Source: Devosia sp. FJ2-5-3
GTDB taxonomy: Bacteria; Pseudomonadota; Alphaproteobacteria; Rhizobiales; Devosiaceae
NCBI RefSeq assembly: GCF_029201545.1
Contig: NZ_CP104007.1
Span: 4,128,993-4,192,992 of the forward strand
Direction: 5' to 3'
DNA length: 64,000 nucleotides
The position numbers and the translations under genes were made by a program. Positions 1 to 9,415 of this stretch are shown here, one piece after another. Under the pieces are notes generated by a model. That model had not been told where the DNA came from. It did no database searches and worked only from the letters and a program-made list of their open reading frames with translations. Numbering within the stretch: position 1 is the stretch's first letter; each line of letters begins with the position of its first letter.

Positions 1-132
1 CCATGCTGTCATAGCGTGCGTTATCCGCGCGATAAGTCATCAAACTTACTCCCGATGTGTTGCTTTCCTGGCCCCGTGACGCCGGGTGCCGGCAATGCTA
101 TGAGCGGCGCGATGACAAGGATCGACGCCAAG

Positions 133-1152
133 ATGGCCCCCACTGTGCCCCAGCCCAATCATCCATACAAGGTTATGGCGATCTACAAATTCGCCCAATT
201 GCCTGATGCCGAAGCGCTGAAATCTCCGCTCGCCGAATTCTGCTGCGGCCGGGATATCAAGGGCACGCTGATCCTCGCGCCCGAGGGCATCAATGGCACC
301 GTTGCGGGCAGCCCGGAGGCGATCGACGCGCTGGCGGACTACCTCTTCGTCACCGGCCCGTTCGATGACCGGCTGGTCGGCGCCGAGGTGAAATATTCCT
401 TTGCCGAAACCGCGCCGTTCCTGCGCATGAAGGTGCGCCTCAAAACCGAGATCGTCACCCTGCGCGCCCCCGAGGCTGATCCCAGCAAGCAGGTCGGCAC
501 CTATGTCGAGCCCGAGGACTGGAACGCCCTGATCGAGCGCAATGACGTGGTGCTGGTCGACACCCGCAATGATTACGAAGTGGGGCTCGGCACATTCCAG
601 CGCGCCATCGATCCGGCCACGCAGAGCTTTGTCGAGTTCAAGGACTATGTGGCGCAGAACCTGGATCCCCAGCGCGACAAGAAGGTCGCCATGTTCTGCA
701 CGGGCGGCATTCGCTGCGAGAAGGCCTCGTCCTATCTCCTGGGCCAGGGCTTTGAGGAAGTGTTCCACCTCAAGGGCGGCATTCTGAAATATCTCGAGAC
801 CGTTCCGGCCGAAGAGAGCCGGTTCAATGGCGAATGCTTCGTGTTCGACGAGCGCGTTTCCGTCGGCCACGGGCTCGAACTCGGGTCGGCCACACTCTGC
901 CGCGCCTGCCGCCATCCGCTGACGCCGGCTGACCGCGCCAGCTCCGATTATGCCGAAGGCGTCAGCTGCCCCCATTGCGTCGGCGAGACCGACAAGCATG
1001 CGGCCGCCGCCGAGCGCCAAAGGCAGATGGAGCTGGGCCGGAAGAAGGGCGTGGCGCATCTCGGCGATGAGGCGGCGCGGATCGCGGCCGAACGCAAGGC
1101 CGCCAAGCGCGCGCAGGCCGAAGCCTCGCGCGAACGCAACAAGGCCGACTAG
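133..1152 (+). CDS. trhO: tRNA uridine(34) hydroxylase TrhO (rhodanese family)
   Basis: Cytoplasmic rhodanese-fold enzyme expected to install 5-hydroxyuridine at the wobble base of some tRNAs. An N-terminal acylphosphatase-like half contains LAPEGINGTV. The rhodanese half carries the active-site loop CTGGIRC, with the catalytic Cys near residue 189. Two CxxC pairs (CRAC and CPHC) follow and probably bind zinc, then a charged Lys/Arg/Ala-rich tail of about 45 residues that is longer than in E. coli. The reading frame is open upstream to position 16. I chose the ATG at 133 because family homology begins about ten residues later (YKVMAIYKF) and an AAGG lies 12 bases upstream; ATG 112 is also possible. 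The 3' end overlaps the convergent LytTR gene by 4 bases. Confidence 0.9.
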   Translation: MAPTVPQPNHPYKVMAIYKFAQLPDAEALKSPLAEFCCGRDIKGTLILAPEGINGTVAGSPEAIDALADYLFVTGPFDDRLVGAEVKYSFAETAPFLRMKVRLKTEIVTLRAPEADPSKQVGTYVEPEDWNALIERNDVVLVDTRNDYEVGLGTFQRAIDPATQSFVEFKDYVAQNLDPQRDKKVAMFCTGGIRCEKASSYLLGQGFEEVFHLKGGILKYLETVPAEESRFNGECFVFDERVSVGHGLELGSATLCRACRHPLTPADRASSDYAEGVSCPHCVGETDKHAAAAERQRQMELGRKKGVAHLGDEAARIAAERKAAKRAQAEASRERNKAD

Positions 1153-1919
1153 GCGAAAAGCCCGGCCGCCTTCACGGCCGCGGCATAGCTGCGGCTGACG
1201 GGAATGATCGCGCCATCTTCGAGCTCCAGCACCGGCTTGCCGGACTGGCGGAAGGATTTGCGCACGGCGTCGAGCGCCACCCAATGGGAGCGATGCACCT
1301 GCAGGCCCGGGGCCGGTGCGGTCTCCCGCATGGCATCGGCGAGGCGCATCAGCACCATGCTCTTGCCCTTGTCGGTGGTGATCTCGACATAGTGGTCGGA
1401 CACTTCGAGATGCAGAAGGCGTCCCCGCAAATGGCGCGGCAGCCGATCGAGCAGGGCGGGTTGCCGGGGCTCGGCGCTCTCCGCTCTCGTCGCATTTTCC
1501 GGCCTCGGCTTCATGGTGACCAGCAGCCCGACATAGGCGAGGCAGACCGCAAAGACGTAGAACCACAGCACCAGCGGATTGGGCATGCCCTGCGGTTCGG
1601 CGAAATAGGTGGCGAGGACGACCACAAGGCTGGCGGGCACGGAGCTGCCCAGCGCGATGAGACAGATGCGCAGCGGCACGGCCATGGTCTTGCTGAGAAA
1701 TTCCCCGGCGATAGCGCCGCCGGTGTGGCCGCAGACATAGGAGGCGACCACCACGATGGCCCAATAGACCAGCCTTGTGGTCAAGGGATAGTCGAGCGTG
1801 CCGAAGGGACCCGACAGCGTCAGCAGGGCTATGGCGGCGGCCATGGCAAGCCAGCGCTGCGGCGCGGTGAGAATGGCGCGCATTTCACGAAGCGCGAAGT
1901 GCAGGAGAGGTGATTTCAC
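1149..1919 (-). CDS. membrane-anchored LytTR-type transcriptional regulator
   Basis: 256 residues. The first roughly 140 hold about four hydrophobic segments, and residues about 155-256 form a LytTR DNA-binding domain (HLEVSDHYVEI, VHRSHWVAL, IPVSRSYAAAVK). The combination of membrane segments with LytTR and no receiver domain suggests a one-component regulator sensing a membrane or envelope signal; the signal is unknown. It is divergent from the DUF2306 gene across about 105 bases, so that gene is a plausible target (inference). It converges on trhO with a 4-base overlap. Confidence 0.85.
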   Translation of the reverse strand: MKSPLLHFALREMRAILTAPQRWLAMAAAIALLTLSGPFGTLDYPLTTRLVYWAIVVVASYVCGHTGGAIAGEFLSKTMAVPLRICLIALGSSVPASLVVVLATYFAEPQGMPNPLVLWFYVFAVCLAYVGLLVTMKPRPENATRAESAEPRQPALLDRLPRHLRGRLLHLEVSDHYVEITTDKGKSMVLMRLADAMRETAPAPGLQVHRSHWVALDAVRKSFRQSGKPVLELEDGAIIPVSRSYAAAVKAAGLFA

Positions 1920-2024
1920 GACGGCGTCCGGTCGTTCGCGAAGTTGATCTTGAGCTCAACCCACCCATGGCGAAGGAAGCGCCGGTCCGCAAGACCCTGC
2001 CCGCTCCCGTTCCGGAAAACCGCC

Positions 2025-2561
2025 ATGTCGCTCGAGCCCCTCCTCTCCGCCCACCCGATCATCCAGTTGCATGCCTATGCCGGCGCGCTCGCCTTTTTCC
2101 TCGGCGGGGTGGTGCTGTTCCGCCGCAAGGGCGACAAGACGCACAAGCGTCTCGGCATGGTCTGGGTCTGGGCCATGGTGACGATCAGCGTCACCTCCTT
2201 CTTCATCTGGGAATTGCGCATGTTCGGGCTGTTCAGCCCCATTCACCTGCTCTCGATCCTGACGCTTGCGGCCCTGTGGCAGGCCGTGCGCTTTGCCCGC
2301 CAGCGCCAGATCGTGCGGCATATGCGGACCATGCAGATCCTCTACCTGGCGGCTCTCGCCATTACCGGCTGGTTCACCTTCATGCCCGGCCGGATCATGA
2401 ACCGGGTGGTCTTCGGGCCGGAGGGGGCCGGCCCGGTTGAGAGTGCGATCTTTATCCTCGCCTCCATCGCAACCGGTGTCTTCGTCATCTGGCTGGTGCG
2501 GCGCGCCGGGGGCGGCAAGCTGCCTTTTGGCCTGCCGATCCGCCTTCTCCGGCGGGCCTGA
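2025..2561 (+). CDS. DUF2306-like integral membrane protein
   Basis: 178 residues with about five hydrophobic segments. It begins with the HPIIQLHAYAG motif, followed by HKRLGMVWVWAM. These conserved histidines in predicted membrane helices are typical of DUF2306 and resemble haem-binding membrane proteins; the function is unknown. The frame is open from 1944, but the ATG at 2025 is preceded by GGAA at a suitable distance and places the conserved motif near the N-terminus. It is divergent from the LytTR regulator. Confidence 0.75.
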   Translation: MSLEPLLSAHPIIQLHAYAGALAFFLGGVVLFRRKGDKTHKRLGMVWVWAMVTISVTSFFIWELRMFGLFSPIHLLSILTLAALWQAVRFARQRQIVRHMRTMQILYLAALAITGWFTFMPGRIMNRVVFGPEGAGPVESAIFILASIATGVFVIWLVRRAGGGKLPFGLPIRLLRRA

Positions 2562-2585
2562 GCCCGGCCGGGAAGCGTTATGGCG

Positions 2586-3428
2586 TCATACCACCGCCGT
2601 GGTGCGGCGGCTGGTGAGGATGAGCGCCCCGATAAAGCAGGCGCTCATCAGCAGCACGATGGTGGGCGCCGGGGCGCTGTCGATGAAGAAGCTGAGATAG
2701 ACCCCGACCAGCCCGCAGCCGACCGAAATGGCCACCGCCAGCCACAGCATCACGCCGAAGCGGCGGGTGAGCAGGAAGGCGATGGCGCCCGGCGCAATGA
2801 GCATGGCGATGACGAGGACGATGCCGACGGCCTGCAAGGCCCCGACAATGGTGAGCGCGATCATCGCCAGGAGACCATAGTGCAGGAGCCGCACCGAAAG
2901 TCCGATGGCACCCGCCTGCTGGGGGTCGAAGATGAACAGCATGATGTCGCGCCATTTGGCGGCGAGAATGACAGTCACCACGAGCGCAATGATGCCGGTC
3001 TGGATGAGGTCCGCCGTGCCCACGCCGAGGATGTTGCCGAAGAGAATGTGGTCGAGATGGATATCCGTGCGGATCGCGGCAAAGAGCACGATGCCGAGGC
3101 CGAAGAGGCCCGAGAACACCACGCCCATCACCGTGTCTTCCTTGATCCGGCTATGCTCCTTCAAGAACCCGACGCTGAGCGCGCAGACCATGCCGGCGAT
3201 AAAGGCGCCGACACCGAGCGGCAGCCCCACAATATAGGCCAGAACCACGCCCGGCAGCACGGCGTGGGAGATGGCGTCGCCCATCAGCGACCAGCCTTTG
3301 AGGACCAGGAAGCAGGAGAGCAGCGCCGTCGGCACCGCAACCAGCACGGCGATTATCATGGCCTGGACCATGAAGGGAAACTGGAACGGCCAGAGGGCCA
3401 TTTCATACCATGCAATGTCCGGGGTCAT
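2586..3428 (-). CDS. sitD: manganese/iron ABC transporter permease SitD
   Basis: 280-residue integral membrane permease of the ABC-3 family, about eight hydrophobic helices. It contains KGWSLMGDAISHAVLPG, the family signature shared with SitC, and forms the channel with SitC. Its ATG overlaps the sitC stop codon in an ATGA arrangement (3425-3428), implying translational coupling. Last gene of the operon. The frame continues further upstream but overlaps sitC, so the coupled start is preferred. Confidence 0.92.
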   Translation of the reverse strand: MTPDIAWYEMALWPFQFPFMVQAMIIAVLVAVPTALLSCFLVLKGWSLMGDAISHAVLPGVVLAYIVGLPLGVGAFIAGMVCALSVGFLKEHSRIKEDTVMGVVFSGLFGLGIVLFAAIRTDIHLDHILFGNILGVGTADLIQTGIIALVVTVILAAKWRDIMLFIFDPQQAGAIGLSVRLLHYGLLAMIALTIVGALQAVGIVLVIAMLIAPGAIAFLLTRRFGVMLWLAVAISVGCGLVGVYLSFFIDSAPAPTIVLLMSACFIGALILTSRRTTAVV

Positions 3429-4279
3429 TGTGCCGTCTCCCGCGCAACCCGGCGCCGTGCCGCCAGCATGCCGTGCTTGGGGGCGAAGAAGAAGGCGGTG
3501 AGAAATACCGCTGTCTGCAACACCACGATGATGCCGCCCGTGGCGCCGTCGAGGAAATAGCTGAGATAGGCGCCGAAAAAGCTCGAGAGCACGCCGACGG
3601 CAATGGCGATCAGGATCAGCCGGGGGAACCGATCGGCCAGGAGATAGGCCGTGGCGCCCGGCGTGACGACCATGGCGATGACAAGGAAGGCGCCGACCGT
3701 CTGCATGGCCGCAACCGTGGCGGCACTCAGAAGGGTGAAGAAAATCAGCTTGAGCCAATCGGTCTTGATGCCGATGGAGCGGGCATGGCTTTCATCGAAA
3801 AAGGTGACCATGAGATCCTTCCAGATCACCAGCATCACCGCGAGCGTGACGCCTGAAATGATCACCAGTTGCAGGGTGTCCTCGGGGGTGATGGCGAGGA
3901 TATTGCCGAGCACGATGGTCTGGATGTCGATGGGCGTGGGCGAGAGCGACACCATGAACAGGCCGAGGCCGAAAAAGCTCGAAAAGATCAGCCCGATCAC
4001 CGCGTCTTCGCGCAGCTTGGTGCGCTGGGAGAGGAACAGCATGGCCCCTGCCGCGAGACCGCCCGAAAAGAAGGCGCCGAGCGAAAAAGGCAGGCCCAGC
4101 ATATAGGCGCCCGCAACCCCCGGAACGATGGAATGGCTCAGCGCATCGCCGATCAGCGACCAGCCCTTGAGCATGAGATAGGCCGAGAGAAAGGCGCAGA
4201 TGCCGCCGACCAGGGCCGACACCCACATGGCATTGACCATGTAGTGGTAGGAAAAGGGTTCGAGCAGGGTCTCGATCAT
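3425..4279 (-). CDS. sitC: manganese/iron ABC transporter permease SitC
   Basis: 284-residue ABC-3 family permease. It carries [18 protein letters not shown] and is paralogous to SitD, with seven to eight hydrophobic segments across the whole length. The start codon overlaps the sitB stop as ATGA, so sitB, sitC and sitD are all coupled by 4-base overlaps. It should move Mn(II), and possibly Fe(II), across the inner membrane using SitB for ATP hydrolysis. Confidence 0.93.
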   Translation of the reverse strand: MIETLLEPFSYHYMVNAMWVSALVGGICAFLSAYLMLKGWSLIGDALSHSIVPGVAGAYMLGLPFSLGAFFSGGLAAGAMLFLSQRTKLREDAVIGLIFSSFFGLGLFMVSLSPTPIDIQTIVLGNILAITPEDTLQLVIISGVTLAVMLVIWKDLMVTFFDESHARSIGIKTDWLKLIFFTLLSAATVAAMQTVGAFLVIAMVVTPGATAYLLADRFPRLILIAIAVGVLSSFFGAYLSYFLDGATGGIIVVLQTAVFLTAFFFAPKHGMLAARRRVARETAQ

Positions 4280-5145
4280 TTCTCGCTGCTCGACTGCTGA
4301 TGGGTCATCTTGCCGTTTTCGCCATAGAGCACGAGCGGACGTTCATCGTCGGAGAGCACGGATACCCGCCTCGGGTCGTCGTCGGCATGCAGGCCCGGCC
4401 CGCCCAGCACGAAATGGCGGAGCACCCCGCCAAAAGCCTCTTCGAGCAATTCCCGGGTAAAGACTTCCGAGGTCGGGCCATAGGCCAGGACCGTACCCTT
4501 GACCAGGACGGTGCGGTCGCAGAATTCGGGCACCGACCCCAGATTGTGGGTGGAAACCAGGATCACCTTGCCCTCGTCGCGCAGGGCCCGCAGCAGGGCG
4601 ATGATGGATTCCTCGGTCTTGACGTCGACCCCGGTGAAGGGCTCGTCGAGGAGGATCACCTCCCCCTCCTGGGCCAGCGCCCGGGCGAGGAAGACGCGCT
4701 TTTTCTGGCCGCCAGAGAGCTCGCCGATCTGGCGCTTGGCATAGGCGGTCATATCGACCCGGGCGAGGGCCGAGGCCACCATCTCGCGGTCGACCGGCCG
4801 CGGCATGCGTAGGAAATTCATGTGGCCGAACCGGCCCATCATCACCACGTCCTCGACGAGGACGGGAAAATTCCAGTCCACTTCCTCCGCTTGCGGCACA
4901 TAGGCGACGAGATTGTTGCGCTGGGCCTTCTGCCCGGTCTCGCCGAGAATGGAAATGGAGCCGGCCACCACGGGGACGAACCCCATGATGGCCTTGAAGA
5001 TCGTCGACTTGCCCGCCCCATTCACCCCGACCAGCGCGGTGATGGAACCGCGCGGGCTGGTGAAACTGGCATGCTTGAGCGCGGTCGTGCCGTTGCGATA
5101 GGCGACGGTAATATCGTTGACGGCAATGCCCGGGGAGGCGCTCAT
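4276..5145 (-). CDS. sitB: manganese/iron ABC transporter ATP-binding protein SitB
   Basis: 289-residue ABC ATPase. Walker [10 protein letters not shown] lies near residue 40, the signature LSGGQKKR and Walker B VILLDEP follow, and the switch His is in VSTHNLG. It energises the SitC/SitD channel on the cytoplasmic side. It starts with an ATGA overlap on sitA and ends in one on sitC. Length and motif order are normal for the family. Confidence 0.94.
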   Translation of the reverse strand: MSASPGIAVNDITVAYRNGTTALKHASFTSPRGSITALVGVNGAGKSTIFKAIMGFVPVVAGSISILGETGQKAQRNNLVAYVPQAEEVDWNFPVLVEDVVMMGRFGHMNFLRMPRPVDREMVASALARVDMTAYAKRQIGELSGGQKKRVFLARALAQEGEVILLDEPFTGVDVKTEESIIALLRALRDEGKVILVSTHNLGSVPEFCDRTVLVKGTVLAYGPTSEVFTRELLEEAFGGVLRHFVLGGPGLHADDDPRRVSVLSDDERPLVLYGENGKMTHQQSSSEK

Positions 5146-6032
5146 TGGCTAAGTCCGGTTGCAATGGTTGAAGTGGTGACCGCGAGCAGGTCGAGATAGG
5201 TCGGCACCGGGCCGTCGGCCTCGGAGAGCGAATCCACATAGAGCACGCCGCCATAGGCAATGCCGGTTTCGCGCGCCACCTGCTCGGCCGGCCGCGACGA
5301 GATCGTGCTTTCCGAGAAGATCACCGGAATATTGTGCTCGCGCACCGCATCGATGACCTGGCGCACCTGGCGCGGCGTGCCCTGCTGGTCGGCATTGATC
5401 GGCCAGAGAAAGAGTTCCTTGAGGCCGAAATCGCGCGTCAGATAGGAAAAGGCGCCTTCGGACGTGACCAGCCAGCGCTTTTCCTCGGGGATCGCGGCCA
5501 GGCGTTCGCGAATGGGCGCGACGGTGGCGGTGATCCTTTCGGCATAGGCCGCCGCATTGGCGGCGTAAATCTCGGCATTGGCCGGATCGACTTCGGCAAA
5601 GGCGGCGCGGATGTTCTCGACATAGATCAAGGCATCGGAGGGCGACATCCAGGCATGGGGATTGGGCTTGCCCTCATAGGGGCCCTCGCCGATCCCGATC
5701 GGCTCGATCCCCTCGGTCAGAACGAAGCTCGGCACGTTTGGAAGATTGTCGAGGAACTGGGCGAACCATTGCTCGAGATTGAGCCCGTTCGAGAGGATGA
5801 GGTCGGCGTCCTGGGCTCCCACGAGATCGCCCGGGGTCGGCTGGTAATTGTGGATCTCGGCCCCCGGCTTGGTGATCGACACCACATCGGCGACGTCGCC
5901 GGCAACATTGGCCGCCATGTCGGCCAGAATGGTGAAGCTCGTGACCGCCTTGACCCGGTCCTGGGCGCCTGCGGGCAGAGACAGGGCAAGCGCTGCAATA
6001 AGAGGCAAGGCGAGGTGCCGAAGATAGTCCAT
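5142..6032 (-). CDS. sitA: manganese/iron ABC transporter substrate-binding protein SitA
   Basis: 296-residue periplasmic metal receptor of the cluster A-I (SitA/PsaA/ZnuA) family with a signal peptide ending at PAGAQ. Likely metal ligands are the His of IHNYQPTP, the His of PHAWMSP, the Glu of TSEGAF and the Asp of YVDSLS. There is no His-rich loop of the kind found in zinc-specific ZnuA, which favours Mn/Fe. The ATG at 6032 is chosen over the upstream ATG at 6089 because GGAGG lies 6 bases before it and the signal peptide starts there. First gene of the sit operon, with a Mur-type operator just upstream. Confidence 0.93.
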   Translation of the reverse strand: MDYLRHLALPLIAALALSLPAGAQDRVKAVTSFTILADMAANVAGDVADVVSITKPGAEIHNYQPTPGDLVGAQDADLILSNGLNLEQWFAQFLDNLPNVPSFVLTEGIEPIGIGEGPYEGKPNPHAWMSPSDALIYVENIRAAFAEVDPANAEIYAANAAAYAERITATVAPIRERLAAIPEEKRWLVTSEGAFSYLTRDFGLKELFLWPINADQQGTPRQVRQVIDAVREHNIPVIFSESTISSRPAEQVARETGIAYGGVLYVDSLSEADGPVPTYLDLLAVTTSTIATGLSQ

Positions 6033-6072
6033 CAATTTCCTCCGAATTTCGACTGCCCCGACCGTAGTGCAA

Positions 6073-6089
6073 TTGCAAATCATTCGCAA
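6073..6089 (-). promoter_or_regulatory. putative Mur (Fur-family) operator of sitABCD
   Basis: The 17-base near-palindrome TTGCAAATCATTCGCAA lies 41 bases upstream of the sitA start. The arms match except at one symmetric position. The AT-rich TTGC...GCAA form resembles the manganese-responsive Mur boxes known upstream of sit and mntH genes in Rhizobiales. Binding is inferred, not shown. Confidence 0.6.
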
Positions 6090-6113
6090 GAGCGTCTGAT
6101 GCCGATCCGTTTT

Positions 6114-6515
6114 CTAGAACGCGGCCCCGTCGAAAAGAGTTTCAAGGCCCAGTGAACGCTGGATTTTTCGCGTCAGCCGCGCCGCCACGAGGCGATGGGC
6201 GCGGGCGATATAGGCCTTGATTTCGTCCTCGGTGAGTGGACTTTCCGCCGAGATCGCCACCCAGCCGGCGCGGGCGAAATAGGGTGCGGGGCGGATGCCT
6301 TCGAGTTCGGTCAGCAGCGGATAGGCCAGGTCCGAGACTTTGAGCCAGACCTCGCCGGGATCCTTGTCGAGCAGGCAAAAGATGCGCCCGCCGATTTTGG
6401 CGACCGAATCGTCCCGCCACTGCCGCACCAGCGTCGTGGCAGGCAGGCTGAGCACATAGGCCTCGAAGGGGGCGCGGCGCATGATGTCGGGATAATCGGG
6501 CGGCATGAACGGCAA
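6114..6515 (-). CDS. MmcQ/YjbR family protein
   Basis: 133 residues matching the YjbR/CyaY-like fold: FCLLDKDPGEVWLKV, then a C-terminal helix region with ARLTRKIQRSLG. The family binds DNA weakly in some members and has no firm function. Two starts are possible (6515 and 6506), and neither has a strong Shine-Dalgarno. It lies between sitA and msrA on the same strand, but the strong msrA terminator separates it from msrA, so it is probably transcribed alone. Confidence 0.75.
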   Translation of the reverse strand: MPFMPPDYPDIMRRAPFEAYVLSLPATTLVRQWRDDSVAKIGGRIFCLLDKDPGEVWLKVSDLAYPLLTELEGIRPAPYFARAGWVAISAESPLTEDEIKAYIARAHRLVAARLTRKIQRSLGLETLFDGAAF

Positions 6516-6526
6516 TCGATCAAATC

Positions 6527-6554
6527 AAAAAAAAACGGCCCGCGGAGCGGACCG
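6527..6554 (-). terminator. Rho-independent terminator of msrA
   Basis: Read on the minus strand this is an 8-bp GC-rich stem (CGGTCCGC / GCGGGCCG, one G-U pair) with a 3-base loop and a run of nine T. It lies about 13 bases after the msrA stop. Confidence 0.85.
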
Positions 6555-6567
6555 TTCAAGGCGCATT

Positions 6568-7224
6568 CTACTGGGCGGCAACGCCGAGCCCGATGGGGCA
6601 GGACACCCCGGTGCCATTCAGCCCGCAATAGCCATTGGGATTTTTGGCCAGATATTGCTGGTGATAGGTCTCGGCATAATAGAACGGCCCCGCCGGCGCG
6701 ATCTCGGTGGTGATATCGCCCAGCCCCTGCCGGCGCAGGGCGGCCTGGTAGGCTTGGCGGCTGGCGGCGACGATCTCGGCCTGTTCCGGCGTCGTCGTAT
6801 AGATGGCCGAGCGATATTGCGTGCCCACATCATTGCCCTGGCGCATGCCCTGGGTCGGGTCGTGCTCTTCCCAGAAGGTCTTCAGCAGGGTTTCGAGCGG
6901 AATGATCCTGGGGTCGTAGGCGACCTTGACGCTCTCGGTGTGCCCGGTCATCCCGGTGCAGGCTTCCTCATAGCTCGGATTGGGCGTATGCCCGCCCTGA
7001 TAGCCCACGGCGGTAACGATCACGCCGGGCAATTGCCAGAACAGGCGCTCGGCGCCCCAGAAACAGCCGAGGCCGAAATAGATGGTCTCGGCGCCCTCGG
7101 GATAGGGTCCCTTGAGCGGCGCGCCATTCACATAATGGGAAGAGGCGACATCCATCTCCTGGGGGCGGCCCGGCAGGGCCTCGGCGGCGCTGGGGATGGC
7201 GGTCGGCTTGGTGCGGAAGAACAT
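6568..7224 (-). CDS. msrA: peptide methionine sulfoxide reductase MsrA
   Basis: 218 residues. It reduces methionine-S-sulfoxide in oxidised proteins using thioredoxin. The catalytic motif GCFWGAE has Cys at about residue 54. The core motifs GYQGG and EEHDPTQ are present, and a resolving Cys pair sits in the C-terminal part (GYCGLNG, VSCPIG). The ATG at 7224 has AGGAG upstream, which is better than the ORF-extending ATG at 7245. About 45 residues precede the catalytic domain, as in the long MsrA type. Confidence 0.93.
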   Translation of the reverse strand: MFFRTKPTAIPSAAEALPGRPQEMDVASSHYVNGAPLKGPYPEGAETIYFGLGCFWGAERLFWQLPGVIVTAVGYQGGHTPNPSYEEACTGMTGHTESVKVAYDPRIIPLETLLKTFWEEHDPTQGMRQGNDVGTQYRSAIYTTTPEQAEIVAASRQAYQAALRRQGLGDITTEIAPAGPFYYAETYHQQYLAKNPNGYCGLNGTGVSCPIGLGVAAQ

Positions 7225-7278
7225 CTTTGTCTCCTTTCGCCGCATAATATGGGGTGTCGGGGCCGGTTTCGCGAGGGG

Positions 7279-7602
7279 TCAGATCTCGCTCTGGCGCAAA
7301 AAACGCTCGCGGCGCGGCCGACGGCCCATCAGGGCCAGGACAATTCCGGGCACACCGACCACCGCAAAGGCGGGATAGGTGAGGATCGTGTCGAAGAGCC
7401 GCCCAAGCAGATCGGCAAAGAAACGGCTGCCCAGAAAGCTGTGAACGGTCTCGAGCGAAGGCGCGTGCAGTCCCGTCCAGACCTGTCCGAATTGGGCAAA
7501 GAGCACGGTGTTGGCGGCCAGGGACTTTGTTCCGTCGATGACAAGCAAAACCACGGCCAGGGCAATCAGCCAGGTGCCCAATAGTCTCAAGGCCAAACGC
7601 AT
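7279..7602 (-). CDS. small membrane protein of unknown function
   Basis: 107 residues with two hydrophobic segments, one at residues about 5-25 and one near 75-92 (AFAVVGVPGIVLALMG), and a basic C-terminus. I recognise the pattern as a conserved Rhizobiales hypothetical but know no function. It lies 54 bases upstream of msrA on the same strand and could share a transcript with it. Confidence 0.65.
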   Translation of the reverse strand: MRLALRLLGTWLIALAVVLLVIDGTKSLAANTVLFAQFGQVWTGLHAPSLETVHSFLGSRFFADLLGRLFDTILTYPAFAVVGVPGIVLALMGRRPRRERFLRQSEI

Positions 7603-7829
7603 GCACCAATCCTGTTCTTGAGCCAGGCGCCATCCCCGCCCCCGAGCCGGCCCAACCTTTTGACACGTTCGGCGCCCCTCTCACAAGGTGGAGAGGGTCC
7701 GATAAAAACAATCGTGACAAGGCTGAACTCCTCCCTTGCGCCGGGAAAGATCATCAGTATATTGCGCCTCGCTCGCAACCGCATTCCAGGCGGTTCGATG
7801 ATCCGGTTCGGATCGTCCCAAAGCGATGC

Positions 7830-7919
7830 GGAGAGATGGCCGAGTGGTCGAAGGCGCACGCCTGGAAAGTGTGTAGGCGGGGAACCGTCTCAAGGGTTCG
7901 AATCCCTTTCTCTCCGCCA
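7830..7919 (+). tRNA. tRNA-Ser (anticodon GGA)
   Basis: 90 bases including an encoded CCA. The acceptor arm GGAGAGA pairs with TCTCTCC. The anticodon stem CACGC/GTGTG encloses the loop CTGGAAA, so the anticodon is GGA at 7864-7866. A long variable arm and the T-loop GGTTCGAATCC are present. It reads UCC/UCU serine codons. No integrase or attachment-site duplication is visible beside it. Confidence 0.97.
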
Positions 7920-8150
7920 TTTCCCTGTATTATCGGCCCGATTTGACCCCCGACTGCTGCGCCCGAGGGGCCTGTGCAGGTAGGCAGTTGCGCAACGACG
8001 ATCCGCCTTCCCATGTCTGGGGAAATCTGTGGGCAACCCTATCTGCAGCGATCCAACTGGTCGGCGGCGAAAAGGTGCATATAAGACCGGCTGGCTGTGA
8101 TTCTGCTCAGCGCTCACTCGCGCGCGCCATGCTTGCATTCAGGAGATCGC

Positions 8151-9386
8151 ATGCGGTTAGAACCGGAAGCTTTTGACAAGGTAAGTGCCGATGAGCAGCG
8201 TCTGGCCGCTTTGCATCAACTCGACATTCTGGACACCCCCCCGGAGTTGGGGTTCGACCGTATCGCCGACCTCATAAGGCTGATCTTCGGCGTGGAGATC
8301 GGGATCGTCTCCATGATCGACGGCCACCGCCAATGGTACAAATCGGTGTTTGGCCTGGGGACTTCCGAAGCATCCCTCAATAGCACCTTCTGCCGTTATA
8401 CCCTGACGCTGGGGCACCAGGTCATCGTGCCGGACGCGACCAAGGACCCCCGGTTCTATGACAATCCGCACGTGGTCGATGGCCCGCGCATCCGGTTCTA
8501 TGCGGGGGCGCCCATCACCACGCATGACGGGCTGGTCATCGGCACGGTCTGCGCCATCGACACGACCATGCGCGAGTTCGGCGAGCGGGAGACGGCGATC
8601 CTCATGCATCTGGCCGCTCTGGTCATGCGCGAGCTTGAATTGCGCCAGGAGGCGGCAACCGACGTCCTCACCGGCGCCAGCAGTCGTCGCGCCTTCAAGG
8701 AAGAGGTGAAAAAGCACCTGTCCCTGGCCAATAGACACGCGCTTCCGCTCAGCTGCATCGCCTTTGACATCGATCATTTCAAACGGGTGAACGACACTTA
8801 CGGACATGCTGCGGGCGACAAGGTCCTCTCAGGCGCAGTGAACGCGCTCAAGACTGGGCTGCGCCAAAGCGATTGCATCGGCCGTGTCGGTGGGGAGGAG
8901 TTTTCGATCCTCCTGCCGCAGACCGAGTTGGCAACTGCCGTCAATGTCGCCGAGAAACTGCGCCATCTCGTCAAGGATCTGCGCTTCCCGGGCAGCAATC
9001 CGCCGATTGCCGTCACAGCCTCCTTCGGCGTTGCGGCACTGGGGCCGTCGGACGATATCGAGACGTTTCTCAACCGGGCCGACCAAGCCCTCTATCAGGC
9101 CAAACGTAGCGGCCGGGACCGGGTTTGCAGCGCCGCCGCTGCAAACGAGCCCGAAAAGAAAAACCGGCGCCGCGTGTTGAAGGCCGGGCAGATCATCTTC
9201 AATGGTGGCCGCTCCACCTATGACTGCACCGTGCGCAGCCTGTGGGAAAACGGCGCCGAAATCGCCATCTCCCTCCCGGCGATCCTACCCGAGCAGTTCG
9301 AGCTGTTGCTCAAGGGCTCAGCGGAAAAATATGCCTGCACACTGACGAGCCGAACCGACAGCTCCATCGAAGCCGTCTTTTCCTGA
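8151..9386 (+). CDS. GAF-GGDEF-PilZ diguanylate cyclase
   Basis: 411 residues. The N-terminal GAF domain (about 15-165) has the FCRYTL...DATKDPRF pattern common in GAF-GGDEF proteins. The GGDEF domain (about 175-335) carries an active GGEEF at about 247-251 and an inhibitory-site RQSD five residues before it. A C-terminal PilZ-like domain (about 345-411) has an RRR motif and DCTVRSLWENGA. It should make c-di-GMP from two GTP and may also sense it through PilZ. The ATG at 8151 follows AGGAG. No transmembrane segment, so the protein is cytoplasmic. The next gene, on the other strand, encodes a chemoreceptor. Confidence 0.88.
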   Translation: MRLEPEAFDKVSADEQRLAALHQLDILDTPPELGFDRIADLIRLIFGVEIGIVSMIDGHRQWYKSVFGLGTSEASLNSTFCRYTLTLGHQVIVPDATKDPRFYDNPHVVDGPRIRFYAGAPITTHDGLVIGTVCAIDTTMREFGERETAILMHLAALVMRELELRQEAATDVLTGASSRRAFKEEVKKHLSLANRHALPLSCIAFDIDHFKRVNDTYGHAAGDKVLSGAVNALKTGLRQSDCIGRVGGEEFSILLPQTELATAVNVAEKLRHLVKDLRFPGSNPPIAVTASFGVAALGPSDDIETFLNRADQALYQAKRSGRDRVCSAAAANEPEKKNRRRVLKAGQIIFNGGRSTYDCTVRSLWENGAEIAISLPAILPEQFELLLKGSAEKYACTLTSRTDSSIEAVFS

Positions 9387-9415
9387 TTTCACGCAAGAGC
9401 GTCGGCGCCACAGCT

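Noticed and set aside
46..1764. 572-residue frame opposite trhO and in another frame of the LytTR gene
   Set aside because: Both real genes have full domain support; this frame does not.
7830..7919. tRNA-Ser as an integration site of a mobile island
   Set aside because: No integrase, no repeated 3' tRNA fragment and no compositional change downstream.
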